Shown here piece after piece: positions 1 through 8,606 of a DNA stretch of 64,000 nucleotides (its first letter is position 1; each line of letters starts with the position of its first letter). The position numbers were made by a program, and so were the translations under genes. Origin of the DNA: Rhodoferax mekongensis (GTDB lineage Bacteria > Pseudomonadota > Gammaproteobacteria > Burkholderiales > Burkholderiaceae_C). The notes under the pieces are model-generated. The model was not told the DNA's origin and did no database searches. It worked only from the letters and a program-made list of their open reading frames with translations. The DNA lies in NCBI RefSeq assembly GCF_032191775.1, contig NZ_CP132507.1, positions 2,629,001 through 2,693,000 of the forward strand, in the 5' to 3' direction.

Positions 1-524
1 CCAACCAGGGCAAACGCCCCCTTTGCACCGCCCATGTCTTGCGCACTCCGCAACTCCACACGAACTGGCGAGTCCATGGAGTCCATGTTCTTGATAAATT
101 GATCAAAAGCGGTGGTCCATTGGACCGACGGCGCACCCGATGAACCGCCGTTAAACAGTGCGAACAATTGCTCTTTGGCATCACCACGGCTGATGAAGTC
201 AGTGACCAGCCTCTCTGCAGTAGCCTGGGCTGCGAGCAAATTGGGAGCTACCACCGACTTGTCTGCCAGCGCGAAGCTGATCAACGGTGCGTTCACACCT
301 GTCACCTCGCTCATGGATGCGAAATCCGCGACGGCGGCGCCGTCAAACACAAACCGCTGCTCCAGGACCATGGAACGAAAGCCACTGAAAGCGGGCACTC
401 CCGTCACATTTGGCGATGCGGCGCAGACGCTGCTGCCACTCTTGCCTTTCGAACGAGCCGACTCAGGCGTCGCCACAAACGTTTGAGTGATGGCATTCCA
501 AATGCTCTGATAAATGCGGTTCAT
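1..524 (-). CDS. Large surface protein/adhesin with ESPR and LEPR-type N-terminus (partial)
   Basis: Only the first 174 codons are in the window; the gene runs off the left edge. The translation starts MNRIYQSIWNAITQTFVA and continues through SARSKGKS, which matches the extended signal peptide region (ESPR) of large autotransporter and two-partner adhesins. About 50 residues in, LEQRFVFDGAA resembles the LEPRLLFDGA motif found near the N-terminus of giant repeat proteins exported by type I-like systems. The start ATG (524-522) has a GGAGA ribosome site. It lies downstream of a TolC-like and an HlyD-like gene on the same strand, which suggests that they export it. The cargo domains are outside the window, so the function is inferred. 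Confidence 0.7.
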   Translation of the reverse strand, partial: MNRIYQSIWNAITQTFVATPESARSKGKSGSSVCAASPNVTGVPAFSGFRSMVLEQRFVFDGAAVADFASMSEVTGVNAPLISFALADKSVVAPNLLAAQATAERLVTDFISRGDAKEQLFALFNGGSSGAPSVQWTTAFDQFIKNMDSMDSPVRVELRSAQDMGGAKGAFALV

Positions 525-551
525 GATGTCTCCGTCAATCGGAAAATAAGT

Positions 552-562
552 GGGGGGGGGGG
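552..562. repeat. 11-base poly-G/C tract before the surface-protein gene
   Basis: Eleven consecutive G on the plus strand (C on the coding strand) lie between the HlyD-like stop codon (583) and the surface-protein ATG (524), 27 bases upstream of that start. Homopolymers this long are prone to slippage. Here slippage would change leader length or structure rather than the reading frame. Confidence 0.85.
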
Positions 563-582
563 ACTAGGGCTGGCGGCGATGT

Positions 583-1356
583 CTAACGTTGCGGCGGATT
601 GGCACTGACTCTGCCACTCATTCCCGCGATGAGCTCTGGAAATCTGCCATCAATTGCCGCTGCTACCTTGATAGACTGACTCACAGGATCAACCCTTGCG
701 CCTATACGGATGTACTTTGCAGGGTATGTCTTGCGGGTTTCGTCAATGTCGACTTTCAGACTCCCACCGGCACGCAACCACCCCAGCCAAGCCGAAGGAA
801 CCAGAAACTCCAATTCAAGAACGCTGTCATCCAGGATGTCCATGAGCGGCTGACCCGCTTGCACGAATTGCTGCTCGCGCACCTTTTGCTCAGCCACGCG
901 ACCGCCGTAAGGTGCAATGACATGGCATTTGGAAAGCATGGCCTTCTGGGTGCTGACTTCCGCGTTGGCTTTATTCACTGCTGAAGCGGACAGCTCCATG
1001 TCCAATTGGCCTACGGCATTGAGTTGCAACAAGCGCTTGTTGGATTGCAGGGTTTGTTCAGCACCGTCCAACTCGGCTTGCGCTTTCTTCAGCTGGGCCT
1101 GGGGAAGCGTGCAATCAAAACTAACAAGGACCTGACCAGCCCTGAAGGCTCCGCCCTCTGGAACATGGACATTGCTCACCTTTGCAGGAAGCTCTGCAGC
1201 CAAGGTCGTAAAGCGCCTGGGCATCAGCTGTGCGCGGATTTCCTGCCGTTCCACGGCGGGGCGAGCAGGCGCCGGTGGCGGGACCTGTGCGGATACTGAG
1301 ACGCATGCTGAAACGCCCAGCCACAACACGGTCAGAGACTTGAGGGTGACTCTCAT
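583..1356 (-). CDS. HlyD-like periplasmic adaptor (membrane fusion protein)
   Basis: This 257-residue protein has an N-terminal hydrophobic signal (about residues 8-25, ending VSAQ). A biotinyl/lipoyl-like segment follows (KVSNVHVPEGGAFRAGQVLV), then an alpha-helical hairpin (about 85-135) and a second lipoyl half ending in HVIAPYGGRV. That order is typical of RND/HlyD adaptors that bridge an inner-membrane pump and a TolC channel. I chose the ATG at 1356 because it forms an ATGA overlap with the TolC-like stop. No inner-membrane ABC or RND pump gene is visible, so the pump must lie further left or elsewhere. It is shorter than most HlyD proteins. Confidence 0.8.
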   Translation of the reverse strand: MRVTLKSLTVLWLGVSACVSVSAQVPPPAPARPAVERQEIRAQLMPRRFTTLAAELPAKVSNVHVPEGGAFRAGQVLVSFDCTLPQAQLKKAQAELDGAEQTLQSNKRLLQLNAVGQLDMELSASAVNKANAEVSTQKAMLSKCHVIAPYGGRVAEQKVREQQFVQAGQPLMDILDDSVLELEFLVPSAWLGWLRAGGSLKVDIDETRKTYPAKYIRIGARVDPVSQSIKVAAAIDGRFPELIAGMSGRVSANPPQR

Positions 1357-2879
1357 GGCTTTTCGGCTCCGGAGAGAAGTGGCGCCCAAGGCTGGCGGTT
1401 ATTCATGGAAATTTGTTGCGTCAACTCCTTCAATTTCAGAGCATCAGTGCTTCCCAGACGAGGCTCGAGCCCCAGATTTGCGATCAAACGGTTCTCTGCC
1501 ACATTGACCTGGGCGAGAGCCTGGTAACGGCGAAGCAGACTCAGAATCGCAGCGGTGTCGTTCGCCACTTCATCCAGTTTGCTTTGTGCTTGGGCGTTGG
1601 CACGACTACGTACCAAAGACGCAATACGCACATCCGTTTCGTACACACTGTCCGCTCGTAGGAACTGCTTGCGCGCGTTGATCAATTGCAGACGAGCGAG
1701 ATGCAATTGCGTAATCACGGCCATTTGGGAAGCAACCCGGCGTTGATCGGCCAATTTCACCCCCGCCTCCGCCAGCTTGGTCTGGGTAGGAGCCGTCAGA
1801 ATGTTGAATAGATTGAATGAAAGCTGTAAACCAGCTTCATTCCAGTTGTTGTGGACGAGGTACTGGTCAGCGTCGTATTTGAAGCCGTAGTTAAAGTTCA
1901 AGTTTGGAAACATGCGGGCCATGGTTTTCTGCACTTCTTGCCTGGCAATTCGGCTGTTGTAGTGCTGCTCACGCAGGTCAGCGTTGTTCTCCAGCGCGAA
2001 ATCCTCCAATCGCTGGATTGGCAAAGTAAGCATGCTGTCCTCCGACAAGGCCAGAGAGGTCTCCGCAATAGTGATGGGTTGGCCCAAAGGCGCGTTCACC
2101 AGTGCCGCCAGATCGACTTGGGCACTTGCGAGTTCTTGCTCTATGGATTCCAGCAGCCGCAGGTTCTCCAGGAGCTGCCGCTGGTAGCGCAGTGCATCCA
2201 TGGGGTTGCGGACCCGCTCAGCCTCAACTTTTCGGGAGTCAGCCAAGGCACTTTCGGCATTCGCAATGGTCTGTTGCACTTGGCTACGCAATTGTTGGGC
2301 GCTTGCTGCTCGCCAATAGGCCGTGCGTACATCCTGCATAAGTACATGCATCGCCTTTCGGCGCTTTTCCGCAGCGATAAGCACCCGCTCTGCCTGCTGT
2401 TTCCCTCCGTAGTAGCCCACGCTGGCATCCAACAGACTCCAAGTCAACCCGAGATCGGCGGTTCCGTGGTTACGTTCGCTCGAATAGGAAGAAGTCTGAA
2501 AACTGGACACCACCTGATTCGGTGTGTACTGGCTGCTGTAGGTGGCTCGCTCCTTGTCCCGAGCGGTATATCCCGCTTGGGCCACCAGTTTGGGGAGAGC
2601 ATCAAATTCAGCCATCTCCAGCTGGTTCATGGACAGGGCCTCCTCCATCAACCGGGTTCGGCGATCAAGGTTGTACTTGAGCGCCCGGGCCATGGCCTCG
2701 TCCAGCGTCAACGGTCCATCGATCGGCTCGACCGCGCTGGAGGCCATGGACTTGTCAGTCCGGTTGGTCTGGTTGAGCTCGTCTTGCGTCAAGGGACTGG
2801 GCGTGATCGTCCCGCAACCCGCAAGCGCCATCACTGTGGCAGACAACGTGAAAATTTGAATCAGCTTGCCTTGACGCAT
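1353..2879 (-). CDS. TolC-family outer-membrane efflux lipoprotein
   Basis: This 508-residue protein opens with a lipoprotein signal (MRQGKLIQIFTLSATVMALAGC, with the lipobox LAGC) and then has two repeats of long helices and short strands typical of the OEP/TolC family. Examples are LTLDEAMARALKYN near residue 57 and LEDFALENNADLREQ near residue 287. It is expected to form the trimeric outer-membrane tunnel for the adaptor encoded immediately downstream, whose start codon overlaps this stop by four bases. The operon appears to be tolC-like, hlyD-like, then surface protein. The export substrate is inferred from position only. Confidence 0.85.
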   Translation of the reverse strand: MRQGKLIQIFTLSATVMALAGCGTITPSPLTQDELNQTNRTDKSMASSAVEPIDGPLTLDEAMARALKYNLDRRTRLMEEALSMNQLEMAEFDALPKLVAQAGYTARDKERATYSSQYTPNQVVSSFQTSSYSSERNHGTADLGLTWSLLDASVGYYGGKQQAERVLIAAEKRRKAMHVLMQDVRTAYWRAASAQQLRSQVQQTIANAESALADSRKVEAERVRNPMDALRYQRQLLENLRLLESIEQELASAQVDLAALVNAPLGQPITIAETSLALSEDSMLTLPIQRLEDFALENNADLREQHYNSRIARQEVQKTMARMFPNLNFNYGFKYDADQYLVHNNWNEAGLQLSFNLFNILTAPTQTKLAEAGVKLADQRRVASQMAVITQLHLARLQLINARKQFLRADSVYETDVRIASLVRSRANAQAQSKLDEVANDTAAILSLLRRYQALAQVNVAENRLIANLGLEPRLGSTDALKLKELTQQISMNNRQPWAPLLSGAEKP

Positions 2880-3172
2880 TACGCATCTCCTTAAAATTGA
2901 ATAAATTGTATTTGTTAATTATGCTTAATAAAAATGATTTAAGCAAATTATTCAATCATCCAACATAAAAATTAGTCCATGTTGCAGTCATGGAGTTGAC
3001 ACAAGTGAATGACGAGGGGCCGATGCCACTGCTGCCAAGCGATCCGATCTTGGACATTGACCCAGCGAAAATCAGCCAAAAAATGTCAACAAGCCAGCCA
3101 TGGCATACAGTGAAGCACTAGGAAAGCAGCAACAGGCTTTATCCATGCTTGAAAAAGTGCGATAGGAAAACA
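2880..3172. other. AT-rich intergenic region with divergent promoters and a 43-codon ORF
   Basis: The first 90 bases are strikingly AT-rich compared with their surroundings and should carry the promoter of the minus-strand secretion operon. A plus-strand ORF at 2990-3121 encodes 43 residues (starting MELTQVNDEGPMPLLP) with no recognisable family and no convincing ribosome site, so I do not call it a gene. Nothing else is recognisable. Confidence 0.4.
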
Positions 3173-3646
3173 ATGCCCCACTACTGGCTCATGAAAGCCG
3201 AGCCCGCCGAGGCTTCGATTGACGACGTGCTGGCCATGCCCGACGCCACCGTGGGCTGGACCGGCGTGCGCAACTACCAAGCCCGCAATTTCATGCGCGA
3301 CAGCATGCAGGTGGGCGATGGGGTGCTGTTCTACCACTCCAGTTGTGCGCAGCCCGGTGTGGTGGGCATTGCGCGGGTCGCGTCCGGCATCAAGGTAGAC
3401 CCCACCCAATTTGACCCCGCGTCACCCTATTTCGATGCGGCGAGCAAGCCCGAAGCGCCCCGCTGGCTCCTGGTCGATGTCCAGGTAGTCCACAAGACGC
3501 GCAACCTCACGTTGCCGGAGCTTCGGGCTGATGCGGCCCTCGCCGATCTCCTCATTCTCAAAAAAGGCAACCGGCTGTCCATCACGCCGGTGGAGCCTGC
3601 GCATTGGCAACACATCGTGAGCGTGCTCGGGCATCCGGGAGTCTGA
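3173..3646 (+). CDS. EVE domain-containing protein
   Basis: This 157-residue protein covers the full EVE domain (PUA-like fold). The conserved start HYWLMKAEP, the stretch GVRNYQARNFMRD, and GDGVLFYHSS followed by VGIARV all match the thymocyte nuclear protein 1/EVE family, whose members are thought to read modified bases in nucleic acids. The ATG at 3173 is preceded by AGGAA and removes eight poorly conserved residues encoded further upstream. Its neighbours do not suggest a specific role. Confidence 0.88.
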   Translation: MPHYWLMKAEPAEASIDDVLAMPDATVGWTGVRNYQARNFMRDSMQVGDGVLFYHSSCAQPGVVGIARVASGIKVDPTQFDPASPYFDAASKPEAPRWLLVDVQVVHKTRNLTLPELRADAALADLLILKKGNRLSITPVEPAHWQHIVSVLGHPGV

Positions 3647-3649
3647 GTG

Positions 3650-5548
3650 ATGCCGAGGCCGTGTTTTCCGAAGCTGTGGGCGTGCGTTCTTTGGCTGGCA
3701 GGTGCGCTGCTTTCCAGTGCCCATGCCGGTCGTTTCGCAGACATTGCGCACGCGCGGGTGGCGAGCCTCGCCCAACAATTGGCAGAGCAGCCATCCGGTT
3801 TGGGGCCAGCTTGTCAGGATCGTTCCGCCTGGGGGCAAGCGGACGTTCAACGGCGCCTGCAAGAAGTCACCAAAGCCGCTGAAAAAATCGCCGCGCAGAC
3901 CGTGCCTCCGTGGGACGACGAGGCCTACCTCGAATACAGCCGCAATGGCGTTCGTGGCGATGGTGAACGCATGATGAATGCGCGCAAAGCGGGGCTGCAT
4001 GTGCTGGTGCTGGCGGAATGCAGCCAGTGGGCGGGCAGCTACCTGCCCGCCATCTCACGCTTGCTCCAAGCCCTGAGCACACAGCCCACCTGGACGTGGC
4101 CGGCCCATGACAAGGATTTGCGCAATTTCCGCGGGCAGCGTTTTGAGGTGGATTTGTTTGCCGCCGACACCGCCAACGAACTGGCTCAGGCGCTTTACCT
4201 GCTGGGCGACAAGTTGGATGGCTCGACCCGAAGGATGGTGCGGGATGCCGTGGTGCAACGCGTACTCGCCCCGGTGCGCGCCAGCTACGAGTCGGGAGGC
4301 AAAGACCACTGGTGGCTCAAGGCAGACCACAACTGGAACGCGGTGTGCCTCAAAGGGGTAACAGGCACTGCATTGGCGCTGTTGCCCGACCGCGAAGACC
4401 GTGCAGTGTTTGTGGCGGGCGCGGAGCATTACATCCGCAACTATCTGGGTGGTTTCCCGCCGGACGGCTACGCGCTGGAGGGCCCCGGCTACTGGAACTA
4501 TGGCTTCTCGCATTACACAGAGTTGCGGGAAATGCTGATGCAGGCCACGGCGAACCGGCTCGACCTGTTTGACCACCCGCTGGTGCGCGAAGTAGCACTT
4601 TACGGGTACCGGTTTGAGATGACGCCGGGAAATGTGGCGCTGTTTGGAGACGCAGGGCGCAACACCCGCATGGATGACACCACCCGCGCCTATGCCAACG
4701 AGGCCTATGGTCTGGGCCAGCCGCAAACCCTGTTCAGCCAAAGCGTGAGCGTCAATACCCCGGCCAACTCCAGTCCGCTGGTGCAGGCATCCATCAAGCT
4801 GTTCAGCAAGCCTGCGCCGGCAGGCCATGGCAGCGCCCCGGCAGTGGGCTTACAGACCTACTTCAACACCGTGGGCGTGCTGGTGTCCCGCCCTGGGCCG
4901 GGCGAGACCCTGGGCTTTGCCATCAAGGCGGGCGGCAACGGCAATCACAGCCATAACGATGTGGGCTCCTACGCCATTGCCCTTGGCGCCGAGCAGCCGG
5001 TGGGCGATGCGGGTGCCACGGTGTACTCCTCCAAAACCTTCAGCAAAGACCGCTTTACCATCCGCGGCATCAACTCCTGGGGCCACCCGGTTCCCGTGGT
5101 GGCGGGCCAGTTGCAACGCGAGTCCACCAAGGTCAAAGCGCCAGTTCTCGAGCAACGAGGCGACGCCAACGGCAGCATGGTGCGCATCGACATGAAGCCC
5201 GCCTATGCACTGGATTCGCTACAAAAACTGGAGCGCTCCGCGCAGCATATTCGAGGGCCAGAGCCCAAGGTGATCATTGAGGATGCCTTCCGCTTCAGCA
5301 CCCCTCAGACCTTTGAGTCGGCCATCATCAGCACCGGCCAGTTCCAGCGTTTGGCGGACGGCACCTTGGACTTCTGGCAAAAACGGGAACACTTGCGGGC
5401 CCACATCAGCGCCTCGCAGGCCTTCGAGTTCCAAACCGAGACGGTGACAGAAGAAGGTCTGACCTTCAACCGCACCGCCATCCGCTTCCTGCAAGCCGCC
5501 ACCGGCAATGCCTGGGTGCGCATGGAATTCACCCCGGCGCCCCGCTGA
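3650..5548 (+). CDS. Heparinase II/III family protein (secreted polysaccharide lyase-like)
   Basis: This 632-residue protein has a signal peptide (WLAGALLSSAHAG) and then an alpha-toroid domain (about 90-350) with EGPGYWNYGFSHYTELRE. A C-terminal beta-sandwich follows, containing GGNGNHSHNDVGSYAIALG, the hallmark of heparinase II/III-like lyases. The family cleaves acidic polysaccharides such as glycosaminoglycans or alginate by beta-elimination; the substrate here is unknown. A GTG at 3647 directly precedes the ATG, so either could be the start. The gene begins immediately after the EVE gene stop, suggesting co-transcription. Confidence 0.85.
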   Translation: MPRPCFPKLWACVLWLAGALLSSAHAGRFADIAHARVASLAQQLAEQPSGLGPACQDRSAWGQADVQRRLQEVTKAAEKIAAQTVPPWDDEAYLEYSRNGVRGDGERMMNARKAGLHVLVLAECSQWAGSYLPAISRLLQALSTQPTWTWPAHDKDLRNFRGQRFEVDLFAADTANELAQALYLLGDKLDGSTRRMVRDAVVQRVLAPVRASYESGGKDHWWLKADHNWNAVCLKGVTGTALALLPDREDRAVFVAGAEHYIRNYLGGFPPDGYALEGPGYWNYGFSHYTELREMLMQATANRLDLFDHPLVREVALYGYRFEMTPGNVALFGDAGRNTRMDDTTRAYANEAYGLGQPQTLFSQSVSVNTPANSSPLVQASIKLFSKPAPAGHGSAPAVGLQTYFNTVGVLVSRPGPGETLGFAIKAGGNGNHSHNDVGSYAIALGAEQPVGDAGATVYSSKTFSKDRFTIRGINSWGHPVPVVAGQLQRESTKVKAPVLEQRGDANGSMVRIDMKPAYALDSLQKLERSAQHIRGPEPKVIIEDAFRFSTPQTFESAIISTGQFQRLADGTLDFWQKREHLRAHISASQAFEFQTETVTEEGLTFNRTAIRFLQAATGNAWVRMEFTPAPR

Positions 5549-5673
5549 TTCCGGACGAGAGCAGGCGCGATTTGCATGTGCCTTGGCGCGAATGGCGAGT
5601 GACGTGGCGCGTCTTGCCGCCTACGATTCAGCCATTCCGTCAACAACCCACTCTGCATTCACAGGAAAACGCC

Positions 5674-6510
5674 ATGACTACCAACACTCGCCCCCAAGTC
5701 GTCCTCATCACCGGTGCTTCTTCCGGCATGGGCAAAGAAGCCGCCAAGTTGCTGCTTCGCCAAGGGCATGTGGTCTACACCGCTGCGCGCCGTATCGAGT
5801 TGATGCAAGACCTGCAGGCTCTGGGCGCACATCCCCTCAAAATGGACGTCACTGATGAAGCCCAGATGCAAGCCGGTATCGCGCAAATCACCGCAACCCA
5901 TGGCGGCGTGGACGTGCTGGTGAACAACGCCGGCTTCGGCATTTACGGTGCCATGGAAGACACCAGCATGGCCGATGCGCGCTACCAGTTCGATGTGAAC
6001 TTCTTCGGCCTGGCACGCATGACCCAGCTGGTGCTGCCCCATATGCGCAGCCAACAGCGCGGGCGCATCATCAACATCTCGTCCATGGGCGGCAAGATGT
6101 ATACCCCGCTGGGTAGCTGGTACCACGCCACCAAGCATGCTCTGGAAGGCTGGAGCGATTGCCTCCGCCTGGAGCTGGCTCCCTTCGGCATTCAGGTGGT
6201 GATCGTGGAGCCCGGCATCATTGCCACGGAGTTCGGCGACGTGATGACCGGCCCGCTGCTGGAACGCTCCGGCAATGGCCCCTACGCCAAGCTGGCACAC
6301 ATCGTGGCCAAGGCCACTGGCGACGCTTACAGCAAGCCCAATGCTGCGTCCCCCGCTTCCGTGATTGCGGACGTGATCGCCGAAGCCATCGCCGCCCCTA
6401 AGCCCAAAACCCGCTACGTGGCAGGCAAAATGGCCAAGCCACTGATGTTCATCCGAAAATGGTTCGGTGACCGCTTCTTTGACATGGCGGTCATGAGCCA
6501 GATGAAGTAA
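5674..6510 (+). CDS. Short-chain dehydrogenase/reductase
   Basis: This classical SDR of 278 residues has the cofactor-binding TGASSGMG near residue 12, NNAG near residue 85, a Ser in NISSMGG and the catalytic YHATK. The basic residues in TAARRIELM after the second strand favour NADP(H). An oxidoreductase of this type, related to carbonyl reductases, often acts on ketones or lipids; the substrate is not predictable. The ATG at 5674 has an AGGAA ribosome site, and the upstream extension of the frame (to 5572) has neither a ribosome site nor SDR similarity. The AraC-type regulator follows 26 bases downstream. Confidence 0.88.
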   Translation: MTTNTRPQVVLITGASSGMGKEAAKLLLRQGHVVYTAARRIELMQDLQALGAHPLKMDVTDEAQMQAGIAQITATHGGVDVLVNNAGFGIYGAMEDTSMADARYQFDVNFFGLARMTQLVLPHMRSQQRGRIINISSMGGKMYTPLGSWYHATKHALEGWSDCLRLELAPFGIQVVIVEPGIIATEFGDVMTGPLLERSGNGPYAKLAHIVAKATGDAYSKPNAASPASVIADVIAEAIAAPKPKTRYVAGKMAKPLMFIRKWFGDRFFDMAVMSQMK

Positions 6511-6536
6511 TCATCGCCACCTGACAGGAGCACCCG

Positions 6537-7550
6537 GTGAAACACGCCAGCAAATTTGCCATCCAACGCGGCTGGAAGCTACTTCTGGCTGACATGGCGC
6601 TCCCCGTGGGTGAGGTGCTCGCGTGGGCAGGCCTGCCGGGCGACATGTTTTCGCGCCCGGATGCCAGCCTGAGCCCGGCAGACTTCTTCAAGCTCTGGAA
6701 CGGCATGGAGCAAGTGGCCGGTGGCGACGACCTGCCCCTGCGCTTCGGCCGGGCCATTTCGGTCGAGGCGTTTGATCCGCCCATCTTCGCCAGCCTGTGT
6801 GCCCCCAACATGAATGTGGCACTGCAGCGGCTCTCCAGCTTCAAGCGCCTTATCGGGCCCATGATTCTGGAAGTGCAAGTCACCTCCAACGGCACCTCGG
6901 CAGACTTGAGCTGCTACGGCTATGAGGGGCATCTGCCCCGCAGCCTTGCGGCCACCGAAATGGTGTTTTTTACCCAGCTGGCGCGTCTGGCCACCCGCAA
7001 ACAGGTGGTGCCCCTGCGGGTGGAGCTGGTGCAATTACCGGATGACTGCGCCCCGCTCGAGGCCTTCTTCGGCTGTGCCTTGCAAGCCGCCGACCGTAAC
7101 CGCATCACCTTCAGCCCTCAAGACGCAGCACACCCGTTTTTGACCGAAGACAACGCCATGTGGGAGAGCTTTGAGCCCGCCTTGATGAAGCGCATCACCG
7201 ATCAGGACCACACGGCCAAAGCCTCTGAGCGGGTGCACAGCGCCTTGCTGGAGCTGCTGCCCGGCGGGTGTAGCGGCATTGACGATGTGGCCACCAAACT
7301 GCTCACCAGCCGGCGGACCTTGCAACGGCAGTTGCTCGCAGAAGGCCTGAGCTTTCAGGATGTACTCAACCGCACCCGCCGGGAGCTGGCCGAGCACTAC
7401 CTGCGCCAGGATGCCATCACGCCCGGAGAGGTATCGTGGCTGTTGGGCTTTCAGGACGGCAACTCATTCATTCGCGCCTTCAAGGGCTGGACCGGCAGCA
7501 CACCCGGTCAGTACCGCAGCAACATGCCGCGCCAGGCTGCCCCCATGTAA
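6537..7550 (+). CDS. AraC family transcriptional regulator
   Basis: This 337-residue protein has an N-terminal arabinose-binding-like domain (PF12625 type, about 15-200) and a C-terminal AraC double helix-turn-helix (about 235-330). The latter contains LTSRRTLQRQLLAEGLSF and then VSWLLGFQDGNSFIRAFK, the canonical second helix-turn-helix. It starts with GTG at 6537, supported by an ACAGGAGC ribosome site. It follows the SDR gene closely, so it may control that gene or the downstream MAPEG gene. The N-terminal domain type is found in OruR/ArgR-like AraC regulators. Confidence 0.88.
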   Translation: MKHASKFAIQRGWKLLLADMALPVGEVLAWAGLPGDMFSRPDASLSPADFFKLWNGMEQVAGGDDLPLRFGRAISVEAFDPPIFASLCAPNMNVALQRLSSFKRLIGPMILEVQVTSNGTSADLSCYGYEGHLPRSLAATEMVFFTQLARLATRKQVVPLRVELVQLPDDCAPLEAFFGCALQAADRNRITFSPQDAAHPFLTEDNAMWESFEPALMKRITDQDHTAKASERVHSALLELLPGGCSGIDDVATKLLTSRRTLQRQLLAEGLSFQDVLNRTRRELAEHYLRQDAITPGEVSWLLGFQDGNSFIRAFKGWTGSTPGQYRSNMPRQAAPM

Positions 7551-7556
7551 TGCGGG

Positions 7557-7574
7557 TTGCCCCTAGGGGGCGGT
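7557..7574. repeat. Short GC-rich palindrome
   Basis: The sequence GCCCCTAGGGGGC just after the AraC stop resembles the palindromic cores inside the two insertions in relA (near 9857-9872 and 10543-10557). It may be a member of the same dispersed family or a weak hairpin. Confidence 0.45.
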
Positions 7575-7613
7575 CTGCTATGGTTTCACATCACAACTAA
7601 GGAGACATGTTTC

Positions 7614-8021
7614 ATGACTGCATTGCAAGCATTGGTGGGTTTTGCACTTTGGACACTGGCCTTGATCACGCTGGTGTTTTTGTACCGCGGGCTGCGCTTT
7701 CTGCGCGGCACACCCATCAACCACTGGCCGCGGGGCAACAAACCGCAGGACGACGCCAGCCTGGTCAAACGCCTCGAAGACGCCCACGCCAACTGCATGG
7801 AAAACCTGCCGGTTTTTGCGGTGCTGGTGCTTGCGGCCAGCCTGATGGACAAGTCCAACACCATCCAAACGATCGCACCCTTCGTGCTCTACGCACGCAT
7901 CGGCCAGACCCTGGCGCATTTGTGGGGCACAGGCCCGCTGCAGGTGTTTGTACGAGCCAGTTTCTGGAGCGTACAGCTGGTGATTTGCCTCTGGATGGCC
8001 CTTCAACTGCTGGCGGCCTGA
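7614..8021 (+). CDS. MAPEG family membrane protein
   Basis: This 135-residue inner-membrane protein has four hydrophobic segments (about 5-25, 60-80, 85-105 and 115-133) and the MAPEG signature region RLEDAHANCMENLPVFAVLV. The family includes microsomal glutathione transferases and related eicosanoid enzymes; bacterial members are mostly uncharacterised. The ATG at 7614 has a strong AAGGAG site eight bases upstream. A short GC-rich palindrome (around 7559-7573) separates it from the AraC gene. Confidence 0.85.
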   Translation: MTALQALVGFALWTLALITLVFLYRGLRFLRGTPINHWPRGNKPQDDASLVKRLEDAHANCMENLPVFAVLVLAASLMDKSNTIQTIAPFVLYARIGQTLAHLWGTGPLQVFVRASFWSVQLVICLWMALQLLAA

Positions 8022-8050
8022 GGGACCCATTCATCATCCAACGAGCACCT

Positions 8051-8097
8051 CGCGCCCATGAAATATGCGCGGAGAGCTCCTGAATTGATAGCAAAAA
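8051..8097 (+). repeat. Short interspersed repeat copy (plus)
   Basis: Contains CCCATGAAATATGCGC, GAGCTCCTGAATT and GATAGCAAAAA, the same succession as the copies at 12775 and 23001. It ends directly at the start codon of the next gene. Confidence 0.7.
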
Positions 8098-8099
8098 CC

Positions 8100-8606
8100 A
8101 TGACCATAGACACTGACCTCGCCCGCCTCGCCCTCCAGGAAGAGCGCCTGCAGTTTGACGCCTTTGACCAGCGCTCCGCATGGGCGCTGGGCAGCCGCAT
8201 CAAGGCCCTTAGCGAAGAAGCCGGCGTGGCGCTGGCGATAGAAATTCGCCTGGGCAAGGACACCGTGTTCTTCTACGGCATGCCCGGAACCGGCCCCACC
8301 AACGCGGACTGGGCGCGGCGCAAGCGCAACTCGGTGGAGTTGCTGCACACCAGCTCTTACGCGCTCAACCTCAAGCTGGAAAAAGAAGGCAGCACCCTGG
8401 AGGCCAAACAGGGCCTGCCCCTGCGCGACTACGCCACGCACGGTGGCAGCGTGCCCATACGGGTGCGCGGCGTGGGTGTGGTCGGGGTGGTGACCGTTTC
8501 AGGCATCCCGCAGCGGGACGACCACGCCATGGCCATCAAAGCACTGGCCGAGCTTTGCGGTGTCCCTTTGCACGAGGTGGCGCTGGATGAGCGCGGAACC
8601 GGTTAG
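8100..8606 (+). CDS. Heme-degrading domain-containing (UPF0303/HbpS-like) protein
   Basis: This 168-residue protein matches the UPF0303 branch of the GlcG/HbpS-like superfamily. Diagnostic stretches are FDAFDQRSAWALGSRI, FFYGMPGTGPTNADW, RKRNSVE and the C-terminal GGSVPIRVRGVGVVGVVTVSG. Some relatives bind or degrade heme, but many have no demonstrated activity. I start it at the ATG at 8100 because the 14 residues upstream are encoded by the dispersed repeat. Its 3' end overlaps the convergent relA gene by four bases. Confidence 0.8.
   Translation: MTIDTDLARLALQEERLQFDAFDQRSAWALGSRIKALSEEAGVALAIEIRLGKDTVFFYGMPGTGPTNADWARRKRNSVELLHTSSYALNLKLEKEGSTLEAKQGLPLRDYATHGGSVPIRVRGVGVVGVVTVSGIPQRDDHAMAIKALAELCGVPLHEVALDERGTG

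Noticed and set aside
2990..3121. 43-codon ORF before the EVE gene
   Set aside because: No family match and no good ribosome site.
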